A DNA stretch of 64,000 nucleotides from Dankookia rubra (GCF_004355005.1 NZ_SMSJ01000005.1:186001-250000), one strand, 5' to 3'. Counted from the stretch's first letter, positions 30,647 through 39,871 are shown. A program made the numbers and translations. The notes: generated from the letters alone by a model not told the origin.

Positions 30647-31636
30647 CTATTCCGCCTGGGCGCCGCTGATCTCCACCAGCGTTTTCCAGCGGCCCTCCTC
30701 GCCGCGCCAGAAGGCGCCGAACTCCGCGGGCGAGGCATCGGTCATCGGCTGGAAGCCGAGCGGGATCAGCCGCGCGCCGAATTCCGGCGCCTTCGCCACC
30801 TGCGTGATCAGCGCATGCAGCCGCGCCAGCACCGGCTCCGGCGTGCCGGCCGGGGCCATGGTGGCGTACCAGACCTGGGCATCGACGCCCTTGCCCGGCA
30901 GCAGCTCGTTCATCCCCGGCACATCCTCGAGCCCGGGGACATAGGTGATCCGCTCGGCGCTGCCGACCGCCAGCGCGCGGAAGCGGCCCTCCCGCACATG
31001 CGGCATCAGCGCCGGCATCACGTCGAACATCATGTCGATGTTGCCGGCGACCAGGTCCTGGATGGCCGGCCCGCCGCCGCGATAGGGCACATGGGTGATG
31101 TCGATCCCGGCGACGCGCTTCACCAGCTCCATGTAGAGGTGGCTGGTGGTGCCGGTGCCCGACGACCCCATGGTGATCTTCCCCGGCTCCTTCCTCGCCG
31201 CGGCGACCAGCTCGGCGAAGCTCTTCCAGGGGCGCTGGGCGTTCACCACCAGCAGGATCGTGCCGGTGGAGACGCGGGTGATCGGCGCGAGCTCCTTCAG
31301 CGGGTCGATCGGCATGCGGCTGCCATAAAGGTACTTGTTCGCCGCCAGCGTATTGGCCGCGCCGATCAGCAGGGTGTGGCCGTCCTTCTCCGCCCTTGCC
31401 ACGAATTCCGCGCCGATATTGCCGCCGGCGCCGGCGCGGTTTTCCACCACCACGGGCTGGCCGAGCAGCGGCGACAGCTTCTCCCCCAGCATGCGGGCGG
31501 TGATATCGAGCGCGCCGCCGGCGGCGATCGGCACGATGAGGCGAACGGGGCGGTTGGGCGCCCATGTCTGGGCATTGGCGGCAGCAGGGGTGAGGGCAAC
31601 GGCGGCGAGGCCGAGCAGGGGACGGCGGCGGATCAT
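30647..31636 (-). CDS. Bug/TctC-family periplasmic binding protein 1
   Basis: 329-residue exported solute-binding protein. Signal peptide MIRRRPLLGLAAVALTPAAANA, cleavage after ANA; the mature part begins WAPNRPVRLIVPIAAGGALD, the Bug opening, then VVENRAGAGGNIGAEFVA, MGSSGTGTTSHLYMEL and HVPYRGGGPAIQDLVAG. Bug proteins bind carboxylates, amides or small aromatic acids and usually work with the TctA/TctB membrane pair. No tctA or tctB is in the window, so it may act as an orphan receptor or share a distant transporter. Confidence 0.92.
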   Translation of the reverse strand: MIRRRPLLGLAAVALTPAAANAQTWAPNRPVRLIVPIAAGGALDITARMLGEKLSPLLGQPVVVENRAGAGGNIGAEFVARAEKDGHTLLIGAANTLAANKYLYGSRMPIDPLKELAPITRVSTGTILLVVNAQRPWKSFAELVAAARKEPGKITMGSSGTGTTSHLYMELVKRVAGIDITHVPYRGGGPAIQDLVAGNIDMMFDVMPALMPHVREGRFRALAVGSAERITYVPGLEDVPGMNELLPGKGVDAQVWYATMAPAGTPEPVLARLHALITQVAKAPEFGARLIPLGFQPMTDASPAEFGAFWRGEEGRWKTLVEISGAQAE

Positions 31637-31733
31637 GGGGGGAAAGCTCCGGCGGTTCGCCCGCATGTCAGGGCAGCGGGCCCCCGGGTCAACCGAAAAG
31701 GAACCCGCCAGGCCGCGGCGCGTGGAACTCCTC

Positions 31734-32150
31734 ATGCCGAACGATGCCCCGCCCATGGCCGCGCTGATCGAGGGAAGGCTGGACCGGCTGGGTCTGACGC
31801 CCGAGGAAGCCTGCCGCCAGGCCGGCCTGCCCGCGGATTTCCTCGATCGTATGGCCGAGGGCCGGGTCCCGCCCCCGCGCGGCCAGAAGCTGGTCCGGCT
31901 GGCCGAAGCCTTGGCGACCAGCGTCTCCTACCTCGTCGGCCTCGACCCCGACACCCCTCCCCCGGCCGAGCTGATGGAGGAGGACCAGGGCTCGCTCGGC
32001 CTGCTGGCGGGGGACGAGGAAGCACTGCTGCGCGCCTATCGCCGGCTGGAATTCCCGCAGAAGGCGGCCGTGGTGCTGGTTGTCCGCAGCATGGCGGGGC
32101 CCGAGCCGGTGCCGGACGCGGTGCCGCCGAAGCGGGTCGGGCGGAAGTAG
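31734..32150 (+). CDS. Small XRE/cro-type helix-turn-helix protein
   Basis: 138-residue putative DNA-binding protein. The N-terminal 65 residues look like a helix-turn-helix of the XRE class (LDRLGLTPEEACRQAGLP, FLDRMAEGRVPPPRG, LVRLAEALATSVSYLVGL); the C-terminal tail is acidic and then basic. It ends with KRVGRK. A GTG 12 bases upstream (VELL before the ATG) is an alternative start. It sits between divergent Bug genes and could regulate one of them; the sequence does not show which. Confidence 0.72.
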   Translation: MPNDAPPMAALIEGRLDRLGLTPEEACRQAGLPADFLDRMAEGRVPPPRGQKLVRLAEALATSVSYLVGLDPDTPPPAELMEEDQGSLGLLAGDEEALLRAYRRLEFPQKAAVVLVVRSMAGPEPVPDAVPPKRVGRK

Positions 32151-32201
32151 CCGCACCGGCACGATGCTTGCTGACCCCGGCCGAACCTGAGGAGGTCGGG
32201 G

Positions 32202-33161
32202 ATGCTCCGTCGATGCGTGTTGATGGCCGCCGGCTTGCTGGCGGCGCCCCTGGCCCGCGCCCGGGGCTGGTCGCCCGAGGCGCCGCTGCGCCTCATTGTC
32301 CCCTTCCCGCCCGGCGCCGGGATCGACGTGCTGGCGCGGCAGCTGGCCGCGGTGGTGCAGGGCGATCTCGGCCAGGTGGTGGTGGTGGAGAACCGCCCCG
32401 GCGGCGGCACGCTGGTGGCGACCGAGGCGATGCTGCGCACCCCGCCCGACGGCCAGGCGATGCTGATGGTCGCCAACAGCTTCACGGTGAACCCCAGCCT
32501 GCACCGGCCCTCGCCCTACGACCCGCTGCGGCAGTTCACCCCGCTTGCCCTGCTGACCGAGGTGCCGCACGTGCTGGTGGCGCATCCTGCGCTGGCCACC
32601 GACTTCGCCGGCTTCCTGGAGAAGGCCCGCCGCCCCGGCCCCGGGCTCAGCTTCGGCAGCAACGGCCAGGGCACCAGCCTGCACCTGGGCGCCGAGCACC
32701 TGAAGCTGCTGGCGGGGCTGAATGCGACGCATGTGCCCTATCGCGGCACGCCGCAGGTAATGACCGACCTGATCGCCGGCCGCGTGGATTACATGTACGG
32801 CAACCTGCCGGACGTGCTGCCCATGTTGCGCGACGGCCGCCTCCGCGCCCTGGCCCTGGCCGCGCCGCGGCGCAGCGGCTTCCTGCCGGACCTGCCGAGC
32901 CTCGGCGAGCTCGGCTTCCCCGCAGCGATTTCCGACAGCTGGTACGGCGTGGTGATGCCGGCGGGCGGCAGGCCGGAGATCGCGGCGCGGTTGAGCGCCG
33001 CCTGGCTGGCCGTGCTCGCCCGGCCGGAGGTGGCGGCGAAGCTGCGCGAGCAGGGCTTCGACATCCTCGGCCAGGGGCCGGAGGGCTTCGCCACGCGCAT
33101 CCGCCGCGATGCCGGCGTTTATGCCGAGGTCATAAGGGTGGCGCAGCTGAAGCCGGAATAG
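32202..33161 (+). CDS. Bug/TctC-family periplasmic binding protein 2
   Basis: 319-residue exported binding protein with signal peptide MLRRCVLMAAGLLAAPLARA and the Bug opening APLRLIVPFPPGAGID, then [55 protein letters not shown]. It follows the small XRE gene by 51 bases on the same strand and is followed by a strong bidirectional hairpin. Ligand unknown. Confidence 0.92.
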   Translation: MLRRCVLMAAGLLAAPLARARGWSPEAPLRLIVPFPPGAGIDVLARQLAAVVQGDLGQVVVVENRPGGGTLVATEAMLRTPPDGQAMLMVANSFTVNPSLHRPSPYDPLRQFTPLALLTEVPHVLVAHPALATDFAGFLEKARRPGPGLSFGSNGQGTSLHLGAEHLKLLAGLNATHVPYRGTPQVMTDLIAGRVDYMYGNLPDVLPMLRDGRLRALALAAPRRSGFLPDLPSLGELGFPAAISDSWYGVVMPAGGRPEIAARLSAAWLAVLARPEVAAKLREQGFDILGQGPEGFATRIRRDAGVYAEVIRVAQLKPE

Positions 33162-33190
33162 CAGCGCGACGGCCTCCGCTCCGGCGGGAA

Positions 33191-33232
33191 CGCGGCACCG
33201 CCCTCGCCCACTGCCGGCAGGGCGGAGCCGCG
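33191..33232. terminator. Bidirectional hairpin between two Bug genes
   Basis: Left arm 33191-33204 (CGCGGCACCGCCCT) pairs with right arm 33219-33232 (AGGGCGGAGCCGCG) over 14 positions with one A-A mismatch; loop 14 bases. It lies midway between two convergent stops (33161 and 33266). Confidence 0.5.
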
Positions 33233-33265
33233 CGTCCGGGCGCCCAAGCCCCAGCGCGATCCGTC

Positions 33266-34222
33266 CTATCCCGCCTTCGCCCCGGTCGCCTGCAGGATAG
33301 GCGCCCATTTCGCCGCCTCGGCGCGGATGAAGCGCGCCGCCTCGGCCGGGCCGCCGGCCAACGGCTCGATGCCCGCCTCGGCATAGCGCGCCCGCGCGCC
33401 CGGCTCGGCGAGCGCGGCGGCGGCGGCCTCGGCCAGCCGCGCCAGGATCGGCGCCGGGGTCCCGGCGGGGGCCTGCAGCGCCTGCCATGACGAGGCCGCG
33501 TAGCCCGCCACCCCCGACTCGGCCAGGGTCGGCAGCGCGGGCAGCAGGGCCGAGCGGTGCGCGGTGGTGATCGCCAGCGCCCGCACCCGGCCCTCCTTTG
33601 CCAGCGGCGCCAGCAGGGTCTGGCTGTCGATCATCAGGTCGGCCCGGCCGGCGACGAGGTCGGTCACCACCTGCGGCGTGCCCCGGTAGGGCACCACGGT
33701 GAATTCGACGCGGGCCAGCGACTTCAGCAACTCGCCCGCCAGGTGCGAGGCGGCGCCGATGCCCGTCGTGGCGAAATTCGCCGTCCCCGGCCGCGCCCGC
33801 AGCCAGGCCAGCAGCTGCGGCACGTCCTCCGCCGGCACGCCGGGATGCACCGCGACGACGAAGGGCTGGTCGCCGAGCAGCGCGACGGGCGCGAAGTCGG
33901 CCAGCGGGTCGAAGCCGAGATCGGCATAGAGCGCGGCCATCACCGCATGCGCCGCGCCCGAGAGCAGCAGCGTGTGCCCGTCCGGCGCCGCGCGCGCGAC
34001 GGCGCGGGCGCCGATGGTGGCGCCGGCGCCGGGCAGGTTCTCGATCACCACGGGCTGGCCCAGCCGCCGGGCCAGCGGCTCCGCCAGGATGCGGGCGACG
34101 ACGTCGATGATGCCGCCGGCGGCGAAGGGGACGACGACGCGGACCGGGCGCGCCGGATAGTCCTGCGCAAGCGCCAGGGACGGCGCGGCGAGCGCAGCGA
34201 GCAGCAGCGTGCGGCGATGCAT
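33266..34222 (-). CDS. Bug/TctC-family periplasmic binding protein 3
   Basis: 318-residue exported binding protein with signal peptide [19 protein letters not shown], then [56 protein letters not shown] and [19 protein letters not shown]. It is convergent with Bug 2 and divergent from the gamma-glutamyltransferase remnant (100-base gap). The start was set at the ATG before the signal peptide. Confidence 0.92.
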   Translation of the reverse strand: MHRRTLLLAALAAPSLALAQDYPARPVRVVVPFAAGGIIDVVARILAEPLARRLGQPVVIENLPGAGATIGARAVARAAPDGHTLLLSGAAHAVMAALYADLGFDPLADFAPVALLGDQPFVVAVHPGVPAEDVPQLLAWLRARPGTANFATTGIGAASHLAGELLKSLARVEFTVVPYRGTPQVVTDLVAGRADLMIDSQTLLAPLAKEGRVRALAITTAHRSALLPALPTLAESGVAGYAASSWQALQAPAGTPAPILARLAEAAAAALAEPGARARYAEAGIEPLAGGPAEAARFIRAEAAKWAPILQATGAKAG

Positions 34223-34322
34223 GGCAAGGTTCCCGGCGAGTGCCGCGAGGCTGCCACGCCCGCCGCGGCGTGGCGAGACGGCCGGCTTGACGCGGTCGCC
34301 GGCGCGGCGCGCCAATGCGCGC

Positions 34323-34992
34323 ATGCGCCGCCTCCTCCTCGCCCTGCTCCTCCTCTCGGTCCCCGCCGCGGCCGAGCCCGCCCGCCGGCAGATGGTCGCC
34401 GCCGCGCATCCGCTGGCGACCGGGGCCGGGCTGGCCATGCTGCGGCAGGGCGGCAGCGCGGTGGATGCCGCGGTCGCCGCGGCCCTGGTGCATTTGGTGG
34501 TGGAGCCGCATGCCAGCGGCCTCGGCGGCGGCGGGCTGCTGCTGGCCTGGGACCGGCTTCACGCTGAACAACGGCCTGTCCAACTTCGCCAGCGACCCCG
34601 CCGCGGCCAATGCCATGGCGCCGGGCAAGCGGCCGGCGACGACGATGGCGCCGACCATCGTCTTCGGCGCGGACCGGCGGCCTGAGATCGTGGCGGGGGC
34701 CGGCGGTGGCGCCTGGATCATCGATGCCGTTGCGGCGGGGCTGGCGGAGATGCTGGGGCGCGGCGCCGGGCCGCAGGCGGCGGTCGCGCTGCCGCGGACC
34801 GGCGCGCAGAACGGCGCCGCCTTCCTCGAGGCGGGCAGCGCCGCGGCGGCGCTGGAGGCGCCGTTGCGGGCGCTGGGCCATGCGCCGCGCGTGGTGCCGG
34901 TGGACACCGGGATGCAGGCGCTGCGGGTCACGGCGCAGGGCATCGAGGGCGGCGCCGACCCGCGCCGGGACGGCATCGCGCCCGGCGACTGA
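34323..34992 (+). pseudogene. Gamma-glutamyltransferase remnant with internal deletion
   Basis: The first frame (34323 to about 34555) encodes a signal peptide ([17 protein letters not shown]) and the typical GGT start: [29 protein letters not shown]-like [17 protein letters not shown] and [13 protein letters not shown]. At about 34550 the frame changes and the sequence jumps to the C-terminal part: [31 protein letters not shown] and GAGGGAWIIDAVAAGL, running to 34992. Roughly 300-350 residues between these, including the autoprocessing Thr that starts the small subunit, are missing. The gene cannot make an active enzyme; one deletion event explains the structure. Confidence 0.8.
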
Positions 34993-35009
34993 GCGCCGGG
35001 GGAGTGTCG

Positions 35010-35109
35010 AGCCGGCGATTCACGCCCTGGGCGTTTCCGCCCAGGACGATCGCTGCACTCCGTCAAGCCGGCGATTCACGCCCCGGGCGTTTCCGCCCAG
35101 GACGATCGC
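35010..35109. repeat. Tandem 44-base repeat with hairpin
   Basis: Units at 35010-35053 and 35066-35109 are 44 bases long, differ at one base and are offset by 56 bases. Each contains CCTGGGCG-TTTC-CGCCCAGG (second unit CCCGGGCG on the left), an 8-base-pair hairpin. They separate the GGT remnant from the convergent Bug gene ending at 35113, so a duplicated bidirectional terminator is likely. Confidence 0.7.
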
Positions 35110-35112
35110 GGG

Positions 35113-36087
35113 CTACTCGATCCGGATACCCGCGTTGCGGATCAGCGCCGCGTAGCGATCGGCATCGGCGCGCAGCAGCGCGGCCGCATCGGCGCTGCTG
35201 CCGCCGCCGGGGATGAAGCCGGCCTCCTTAATCCGCGGCCGCAGCGCCGGGTCGGCCAGCGCCTTGTTCACCGCCGCGGCCCAGCGGTCCCGCACCGGCT
35301 CGGGCAGGCCGGGCGGGCCCATCAGCATGTACCAGACATTGGCGTCGAAGCCGGGAAAGCCGCTTTCGGCGACCGTCGGCAGGTCGGGCAGCCATTCGAT
35401 CCGCGTCGGCATGGTGGTGGCCAGTGCCCGCACCCGCTCGCCGCGGATATGCGGGAGGTAGGTGGGGAAGGTGTCGATCGCCAGGTCGATGCGGCCGGCC
35501 AGGATCTCGTTCACCGCCTGGCCGGTGCCGCGGAAGGGCACGTGGGTCATCCTGATCCCGGCCGCCGAGGCGAGCAGTTCCGCTGCCAGGTGCTGCTGCG
35601 TGGCGACGCCGGAGGAGGAGTAGTTCAGCGCCCCCGGATGGGCCTTGGCATGGGCGATGAATCCGGCCAGGTCGCGGGCCGGGGAGGACAGCGGCACCAC
35701 CGCCACCAGCGGTACCGTCGCCGCCAGCACCACCGCGGTCTGGTCCTTGATGATGTCGAAGGGCGGCGGGCTCATCAGCGGCGGCACGACGGCCGAGGCG
35801 CTGACGGTCGACATGTAGACCGTGTGGCCGTCCGGCGCGGCGCGGCTGCCGGCCAGCGCGGCGATGGTGCCGCTGGCGCCCGGCCGGTTTTCCACCGCGA
35901 TGGGCTGGCCGAACTCGGCCTGCAGCGCGGGCGCCAGGAAGCGGGCAATGATGTCGGTGCCGCCGCCCGGGGCGAAGCCGACCAGCAGGGTGATGGGGCG
36001 CGTCGGCTCCCAGCGCGGCTGGGCGCGCACCGGGCGCGGCAGGGCCAGCAGGCCGGCGCCGGCCAGCATGTGGCGGCGGTGGATCAT
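35113..36087 (-). CDS. Bug/TctC-family periplasmic binding protein 4
   Basis: 324-residue exported binding protein. Signal peptide MIHRRHMLAGAGLLALPRPVRA, then TRPITLLVGFAPGGGTDIIAR, IAVENRPGASGTIAALAG, YSSSGVATQQHLAAELL and HVPFRGTGQAVNEILAG. It lies 58 bases downstream of the enoyl-CoA hydratase gene on the same strand, so the two may share a transcript and a pathway: uptake of an acid followed by CoA-dependent breakdown. Confidence 0.92.
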   Translation of the reverse strand: MIHRRHMLAGAGLLALPRPVRAQPRWEPTRPITLLVGFAPGGGTDIIARFLAPALQAEFGQPIAVENRPGASGTIAALAGSRAAPDGHTVYMSTVSASAVVPPLMSPPPFDIIKDQTAVVLAATVPLVAVVPLSSPARDLAGFIAHAKAHPGALNYSSSGVATQQHLAAELLASAAGIRMTHVPFRGTGQAVNEILAGRIDLAIDTFPTYLPHIRGERVRALATTMPTRIEWLPDLPTVAESGFPGFDANVWYMLMGPPGLPEPVRDRWAAAVNKALADPALRPRIKEAGFIPGGGSSADAAALLRADADRYAALIRNAGIRIE

Positions 36088-36145
36088 CGGGGTTGCCTCC
36101 TCCATGGCCGGGCTGCGCCGGCCTGCTGTCGCGGCGTTGCTGCGG

Positions 36146-36922
36146 TCAGGTGCCGGTCCATTGCATCGGCCGCTTGGCAAGGAAGTTCTGCACGCCCTCG
36201 CGGAAGTCATTGCTGGTGAAGCACATGGTCACGAGGTCGTCGCCGTTCACCTGGCGCGCCGCCAGCCGCAGGCGGCGCATCGCCTCTTTGGTCGCGCGGA
36301 GCGTCAGCGGCGCATGGCCGGCGAGCGTCCGCGCCAGCGCCTCGGCCCGACCCTGCAGCGCCGCGTGGTCGGGCAGGATCTCGGAGACCAGGCCGATGGC
36401 CTTCGCCTCCTCCGCCTCGACCAGCCGCGCGGTATAGACCAGGTCGATGACGCGGGCCGGGCCGATCAGCGCGGCGAGCCGGCCGTAATTCGCCATCGAC
36501 AGGCAATTGCCGAGCGTCTTGGCGATGGGAAAGCCGAAGCGCGCATTGGCGGCGGCGAGGCGCATGTCGCAGACCGCGGCGATGGCGGCGCCGCCGCCGG
36601 TCGCGGCACCCGCGATCGCCGCGATGGTCGGCTTCGGGCATTCCTCGAGCGCGGTCAGCACGCCGTCGATCCGCTCCTCATAGGCGAGCGCGTCCTCGGG
36701 CGTGCGGAATTCGGTGAACTGGGAGATGTCGGTGCCGGCGGCGAAGGCCTTCTCCCCGGCGCCGGTGATGACGATGGCCCGCAGCGAACGGTCGTCCCCG
36801 GCCGCGAGGGCAATCTGCCGCAGCCTCTCGTACATCGGGAAGGTCAGCGCGTTGCGCGCCTGCGGTCGGTTGAGCGTGACGAAGCCGATGCCGTCGCGCG
36901 TCTCGTAGAGCAGCTCGTCCAT
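36146..36922 (-). CDS. Enoyl-CoA hydratase/isomerase family protein
   Basis: 258-residue crotonase-fold enzyme acting on acyl-CoA in the cytoplasm. Motifs: GFVTLNRPQARNAL, AFAAGTDISQF (oxyanion-hole strand) and IAAIAGAATGGGAAIAAVCD. The second oxyanion Gly is in the GGGAA segment, while the catalytic Glu pair of true hydratases is not clear, so isomerase or other crotonase activity is possible. The ATG at 36922 follows GGGAGGA. It is divergent from the CoA-transferase at 37000 (77-base gap). Confidence 0.88.
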   Translation of the reverse strand: MDELLYETRDGIGFVTLNRPQARNALTFPMYERLRQIALAAGDDRSLRAIVITGAGEKAFAAGTDISQFTEFRTPEDALAYEERIDGVLTALEECPKPTIAAIAGAATGGGAAIAAVCDMRLAAANARFGFPIAKTLGNCLSMANYGRLAALIGPARVIDLVYTARLVEAEEAKAIGLVSEILPDHAALQGRAEALARTLAGHAPLTLRATKEAMRRLRLAARQVNGDDLVTMCFTSNDFREGVQNFLAKRPMQWTGT

Positions 36923-36999
36923 GGGGTCCTCCCGGGGTTGCGCCATTGGTGACCGGGCGGGAGGCGGTTATCAAGCGGCGAAGCCAGGAGGAATGTCCG

Positions 37000-38172
37000 A
37001 TGCTGCCGCTGTCCCGCTTCACCGTGCTCGACCTCACCCGCGTCCGCTCCGGCCCCACCTGCGTGCGGCAGCTGGCGGATTGGGGCGCCAACGTCATCAA
37101 GATCGAGGCACCGGAGGAGATCGACACCGGCAGCGGCATGGGCGGCGACCGGCACGGGCCGGACTTCCAGCAGGTGCACCGCAACAAGCGCGGCATCACG
37201 CTGAACCTGAAGCACCCCGAGGGGCTGGCGGTGTTCCGGCGGATGGTCGCCAAGGCCGACGTGGTGGTGGAGAACTACCGCCCCGACGTGAAGGACCGGC
37301 TGGGGATCGGTTACGACGCGCTGGCGGCGATCAATCCCCGCATCGTGCTGGGTTCCATCAGCGGCTTCGGCCAGACCGGGCCCTATGCGCGGCGGCCGGG
37401 CTTCGACCAGATCGCGCAAGGGATGGGCGGTCTGATGAGCGTGACCGGCCTGCCCGGCCAGGGGCCGGTGCGGGTCGGCATCCCCGTGGCCGACCTCACC
37501 GCCGGGCTTTATGCCGCCATCGGCATCCTGGTGGCGCTGCTGGAGCGGGAGCAGACCGGCCGCGGCCGCTGGGTGCACACCTCGCTGCTCGAGGCGATGG
37601 TGGCGATGATGGACTTCCAGGCGACGCGCTGGACCATGACGCAGGAGGTGCCGCAGCAGGCCGGCAACGACCACCCGACCACGGTGCCGACCGGGCTGTT
37701 CCGGACCGAGGACGGGCTGATGAACCTGGCCGGCGGCGGGCAGGAGATGTGGAACCGCATCGTCGACACGCTCGGGATCGCTGAGCAGGCGAAGGACCCG
37801 GCCTTCGCCACCGACAAATCCCGTGCGGCGAACCGCGACAGGACCAACGCCCTGCTGCAATCGGTGCTGGAGTCGGATACGTCCGAGAATTGGATCGCCC
37901 GGCTGAACAAGGCCGGCGTGCCCTCCGGCCCGGTTTATGCCATGGACCAGGTCTTCGCCGACCCGCAGGTGAAGCATCTCGGGATCGAGTGGCCGGTCGA
38001 GCACCCGGCGCTCGGCACGGTCAACCTGGTGCGGGCGCCGATGAACCTGGAAGGGGTGGCGCCGCCGCGCCGGCCGACGCCGGAACGCGGCGAGCACACT
38101 GCCGAGGTGCTGGCCGAGTTCGGCATCGACGCCGCGGCGCTGGCGGCGTTGAGGGCCAAGGGCGCCGTCTAG
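37000..38172 (+). CDS. Family III CoA-transferase (CaiB/BaiF type)
   Basis: 390-residue enzyme moving CoA between carboxylic acids. It opens MLPLSRFTVLDLTRVRSGP, then DWGANVIKIEAP, NKRGITLNLKHPEG, VVVENYRPDVKDRLGIGYDAL and ISGFGQTGPY. The family nucleophile Asp is in the segment IPVADLTAGLYAAIG near residue 168. AGGAGGA precedes the ATG. It is divergent from the enoyl-CoA hydratase and 70 bases before the tartrate dehydratase gene. Confidence 0.9.
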   Translation: MLPLSRFTVLDLTRVRSGPTCVRQLADWGANVIKIEAPEEIDTGSGMGGDRHGPDFQQVHRNKRGITLNLKHPEGLAVFRRMVAKADVVVENYRPDVKDRLGIGYDALAAINPRIVLGSISGFGQTGPYARRPGFDQIAQGMGGLMSVTGLPGQGPVRVGIPVADLTAGLYAAIGILVALLEREQTGRGRWVHTSLLEAMVAMMDFQATRWTMTQEVPQQAGNDHPTTVPTGLFRTEDGLMNLAGGGQEMWNRIVDTLGIAEQAKDPAFATDKSRAANRDRTNALLQSVLESDTSENWIARLNKAGVPSGPVYAMDQVFADPQVKHLGIEWPVEHPALGTVNLVRAPMNLEGVAPPRRPTPERGEHTAEVLAEFGIDAAALAALRAKGAV

Positions 38173-38242
38173 CCCCGCAGCGCTTGACCCCGGCGCGGCG
38201 CTGCGGCAGCACCGCGCCTCCACACGGGAGGAACGCGACGCC

Positions 38243-39421
38243 ATGCGCATCGCCTCGGTCCGCGACGGCGTGGTGCCGATCGCCTCCGCCATCGCCAATG
38301 CCTATATCGACTTCTCCAAGATGACCGCCTCGGTCGTCGCGGTCACCGTCGAGGACGGCCAGGGCCGCAGCGCCACCGGCTACGGCTTCAACTCCAACGG
38401 CCGCTATGCCCAGCCCGGCCTGCTGCGCGAACGCTTCATCCCCCGCCTGCTGGAAACCCCGGAAGCCGCCCTCGCCCATGCCGATGGCGGGCTGGAACCC
38501 GCTGGCGCCTGGGCGGCGATGATGCGGAACGAGAAGCCGGGCGGCCATGGCGACCGCAGCGTCGCGGTCGGCGTGCTCGACATGGCGCTCTGGGATGCCG
38601 CGGCCAAGCTGCAGGGCAAGCCGCTCTGGCGGCTGCTGGCCGACCGCTACCGCGGCGGCGAGGCCGACGAGGCCGCCTGGATCTACGCCGCCGGCGGCTA
38701 CTACTACCCCGGCAAGGGCCTCGACGAGCTGGTGGCGGAGATGCAGCGCTACCTCGACCTCGGCTATTCCGTGGTGAAGATGAAGATCGGCGGCGCGCCG
38801 GGCACGCCGCTGCGCGACGCGCTGAAGCTCGACGTCCAGCGGATCGAGGCGGTCCTCAAGCTGCTCGGCGGCGACGGCTCCCGCCTCTGCGTCGACGTCA
38901 ACGGCCGCTTCGGCCTGCATGCCGCGCTGGCCTATGGCGCCGCGCTCGCCCCCTACAAGCTGCGCTGGTACGAGGAGCCGCTGGACCCGCTCGACTACGC
39001 GACGCACGCGACGCTGGCCGAGCACTACGGCGGCCCGATCGCCACCGGCGAGAACCTGTTCTCCATGCTCGATTGCCGCAACCTGATCCGCCATGGCGGC
39101 CTCAGGCCGGACCGCGACATCCTGCAATTCGACCCCGCGCTGTCCTACGGCTTGGTCGAGTACCTGCGGACCCTGGCGATGCTGGAGGAGCACGGCTGGT
39201 CGCCGCGCCGCTGCGTCCCCCATGGCGGGCACCAGTTCGCGCTGAACATCGCGGTGGGCTTGGGCCTCGGCGGCAACGAGAGCTACCCGGAGGTCTTCGC
39301 CCCCTTCGGCGGCTTCGCCGACGCGACGCCGGTGCAGGACAGCCGCATCCGCATGCCGGAGGCACCCGGCATCGGCTTCGAGCAGAAGGCCAATCTCTGG
39401 ACGGTGCTGCGGGACCTTTAG
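38243..39421 (+). CDS. tarD: D(-)-tartrate dehydratase (enolase superfamily)
   Basis: Dehydrates D-tartrate to oxaloacetate in the characterised Bradyrhizobium enzyme. 392 residues. The sequence follows TarD closely: IANAYIDFSKMTASVVAV, GYGFNSNGRY, MMRNEKPGGHGDRSVAVG, YAAGGYYYPGKGL, base Lys in VVKMKIGG (Lys179/Lys181), metal ligands in VDVNGRFG, WYEEPLDPLDY and TGENLFS, and His327 in PHGGHQ. The PHGGHQ motif and the NAYIDF opening are strong TarD markers. Ribosome site GGGAGGAA precedes the ATG. Product oxaloacetate enters central metabolism directly. Confidence 0.88.
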   Translation: MRIASVRDGVVPIASAIANAYIDFSKMTASVVAVTVEDGQGRSATGYGFNSNGRYAQPGLLRERFIPRLLETPEAALAHADGGLEPAGAWAAMMRNEKPGGHGDRSVAVGVLDMALWDAAAKLQGKPLWRLLADRYRGGEADEAAWIYAAGGYYYPGKGLDELVAEMQRYLDLGYSVVKMKIGGAPGTPLRDALKLDVQRIEAVLKLLGGDGSRLCVDVNGRFGLHAALAYGAALAPYKLRWYEEPLDPLDYATHATLAEHYGGPIATGENLFSMLDCRNLIRHGGLRPDRDILQFDPALSYGLVEYLRTLAMLEEHGWSPRRCVPHGGHQFALNIAVGLGLGGNESYPEVFAPFGGFADATPVQDSRIRMPEAPGIGFEQKANLWTVLRDL

Positions 39422-39505
39422 CGCCTGCGCGTCGTGCGCCGGCAGGTCGCACGGCACGCAGGCGCCACGCCGGTCGGCTTGCCCGGCTGGTGCGGGACAG
39501 CCGTC

Positions 39506-39825
39506 ATGCTTCTCCTCGCCGCCCTGCTGCCCGGCCTTGCCTCCGCCCGGGTGCAGACGGTCGGCAATGCCACCCCGACCCGTCCTTCCGCCCCATCGAC
39601 CGCGATCCGGCGGCGGTGGACGAAATCCATGTGTCCCCCGCCGGCAGCCGGGCCTGGGGCGCCGACCGGCCGGGCCAGGACGTGCTGGTTCCCGGCCGCT
39701 TCGCCCGCACCGGCCTGCCTGCCGGAGAATGCCTGCACGACATCCGCGTCGCCTTGGCCGATGGCCGCGCGGTGGAACGCCGGCGGGTCGGTACCTGCAC
39801 CGCGTCGCAGGTGGCCTTCCCCTGA
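39506..39825 (+). pseudogene. Small secreted protein with an apparent frameshift
   Basis: Frame one from 39506 gives a signal peptide (MLLLAALLPGLASA) and RVQTVGNAT. A second frame, open to 39825, continues PIDRDPAAVDEIHVSPAGS, AWGADRPGQDVLVPGRF, ECLHDIRVALADGRAVERR and a last CTASQVAFP. That second half matches a common family of short exported proteins of unknown function (pattern SPxGxxxWGxD...CxxDxRV...DGR). The parts fit if one base was lost between about 39565 and 39600. A sequencing error is possible. Confidence 0.6.
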
Positions 39826-39871
39826 GCGCCGGGCCGGGAGAGTCTGGCGCCGCACGCGCCGGAGCTCCCGC

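Noticed and set aside
30557-33490. Nearly 1000-codon plus-strand open frame
   Set aside because: It crosses genes on both strands, with no domain; the true genes here are the Bug proteins and the small XRE protein.
31689-35066. Very long open frame on the minus strand
   Set aside because: It runs across two Bug genes and the GGT remnant in both directions; composition is Arg/Gly/Ala-rich without any family motif. It is an artefact of stop-poor GC-rich DNA.
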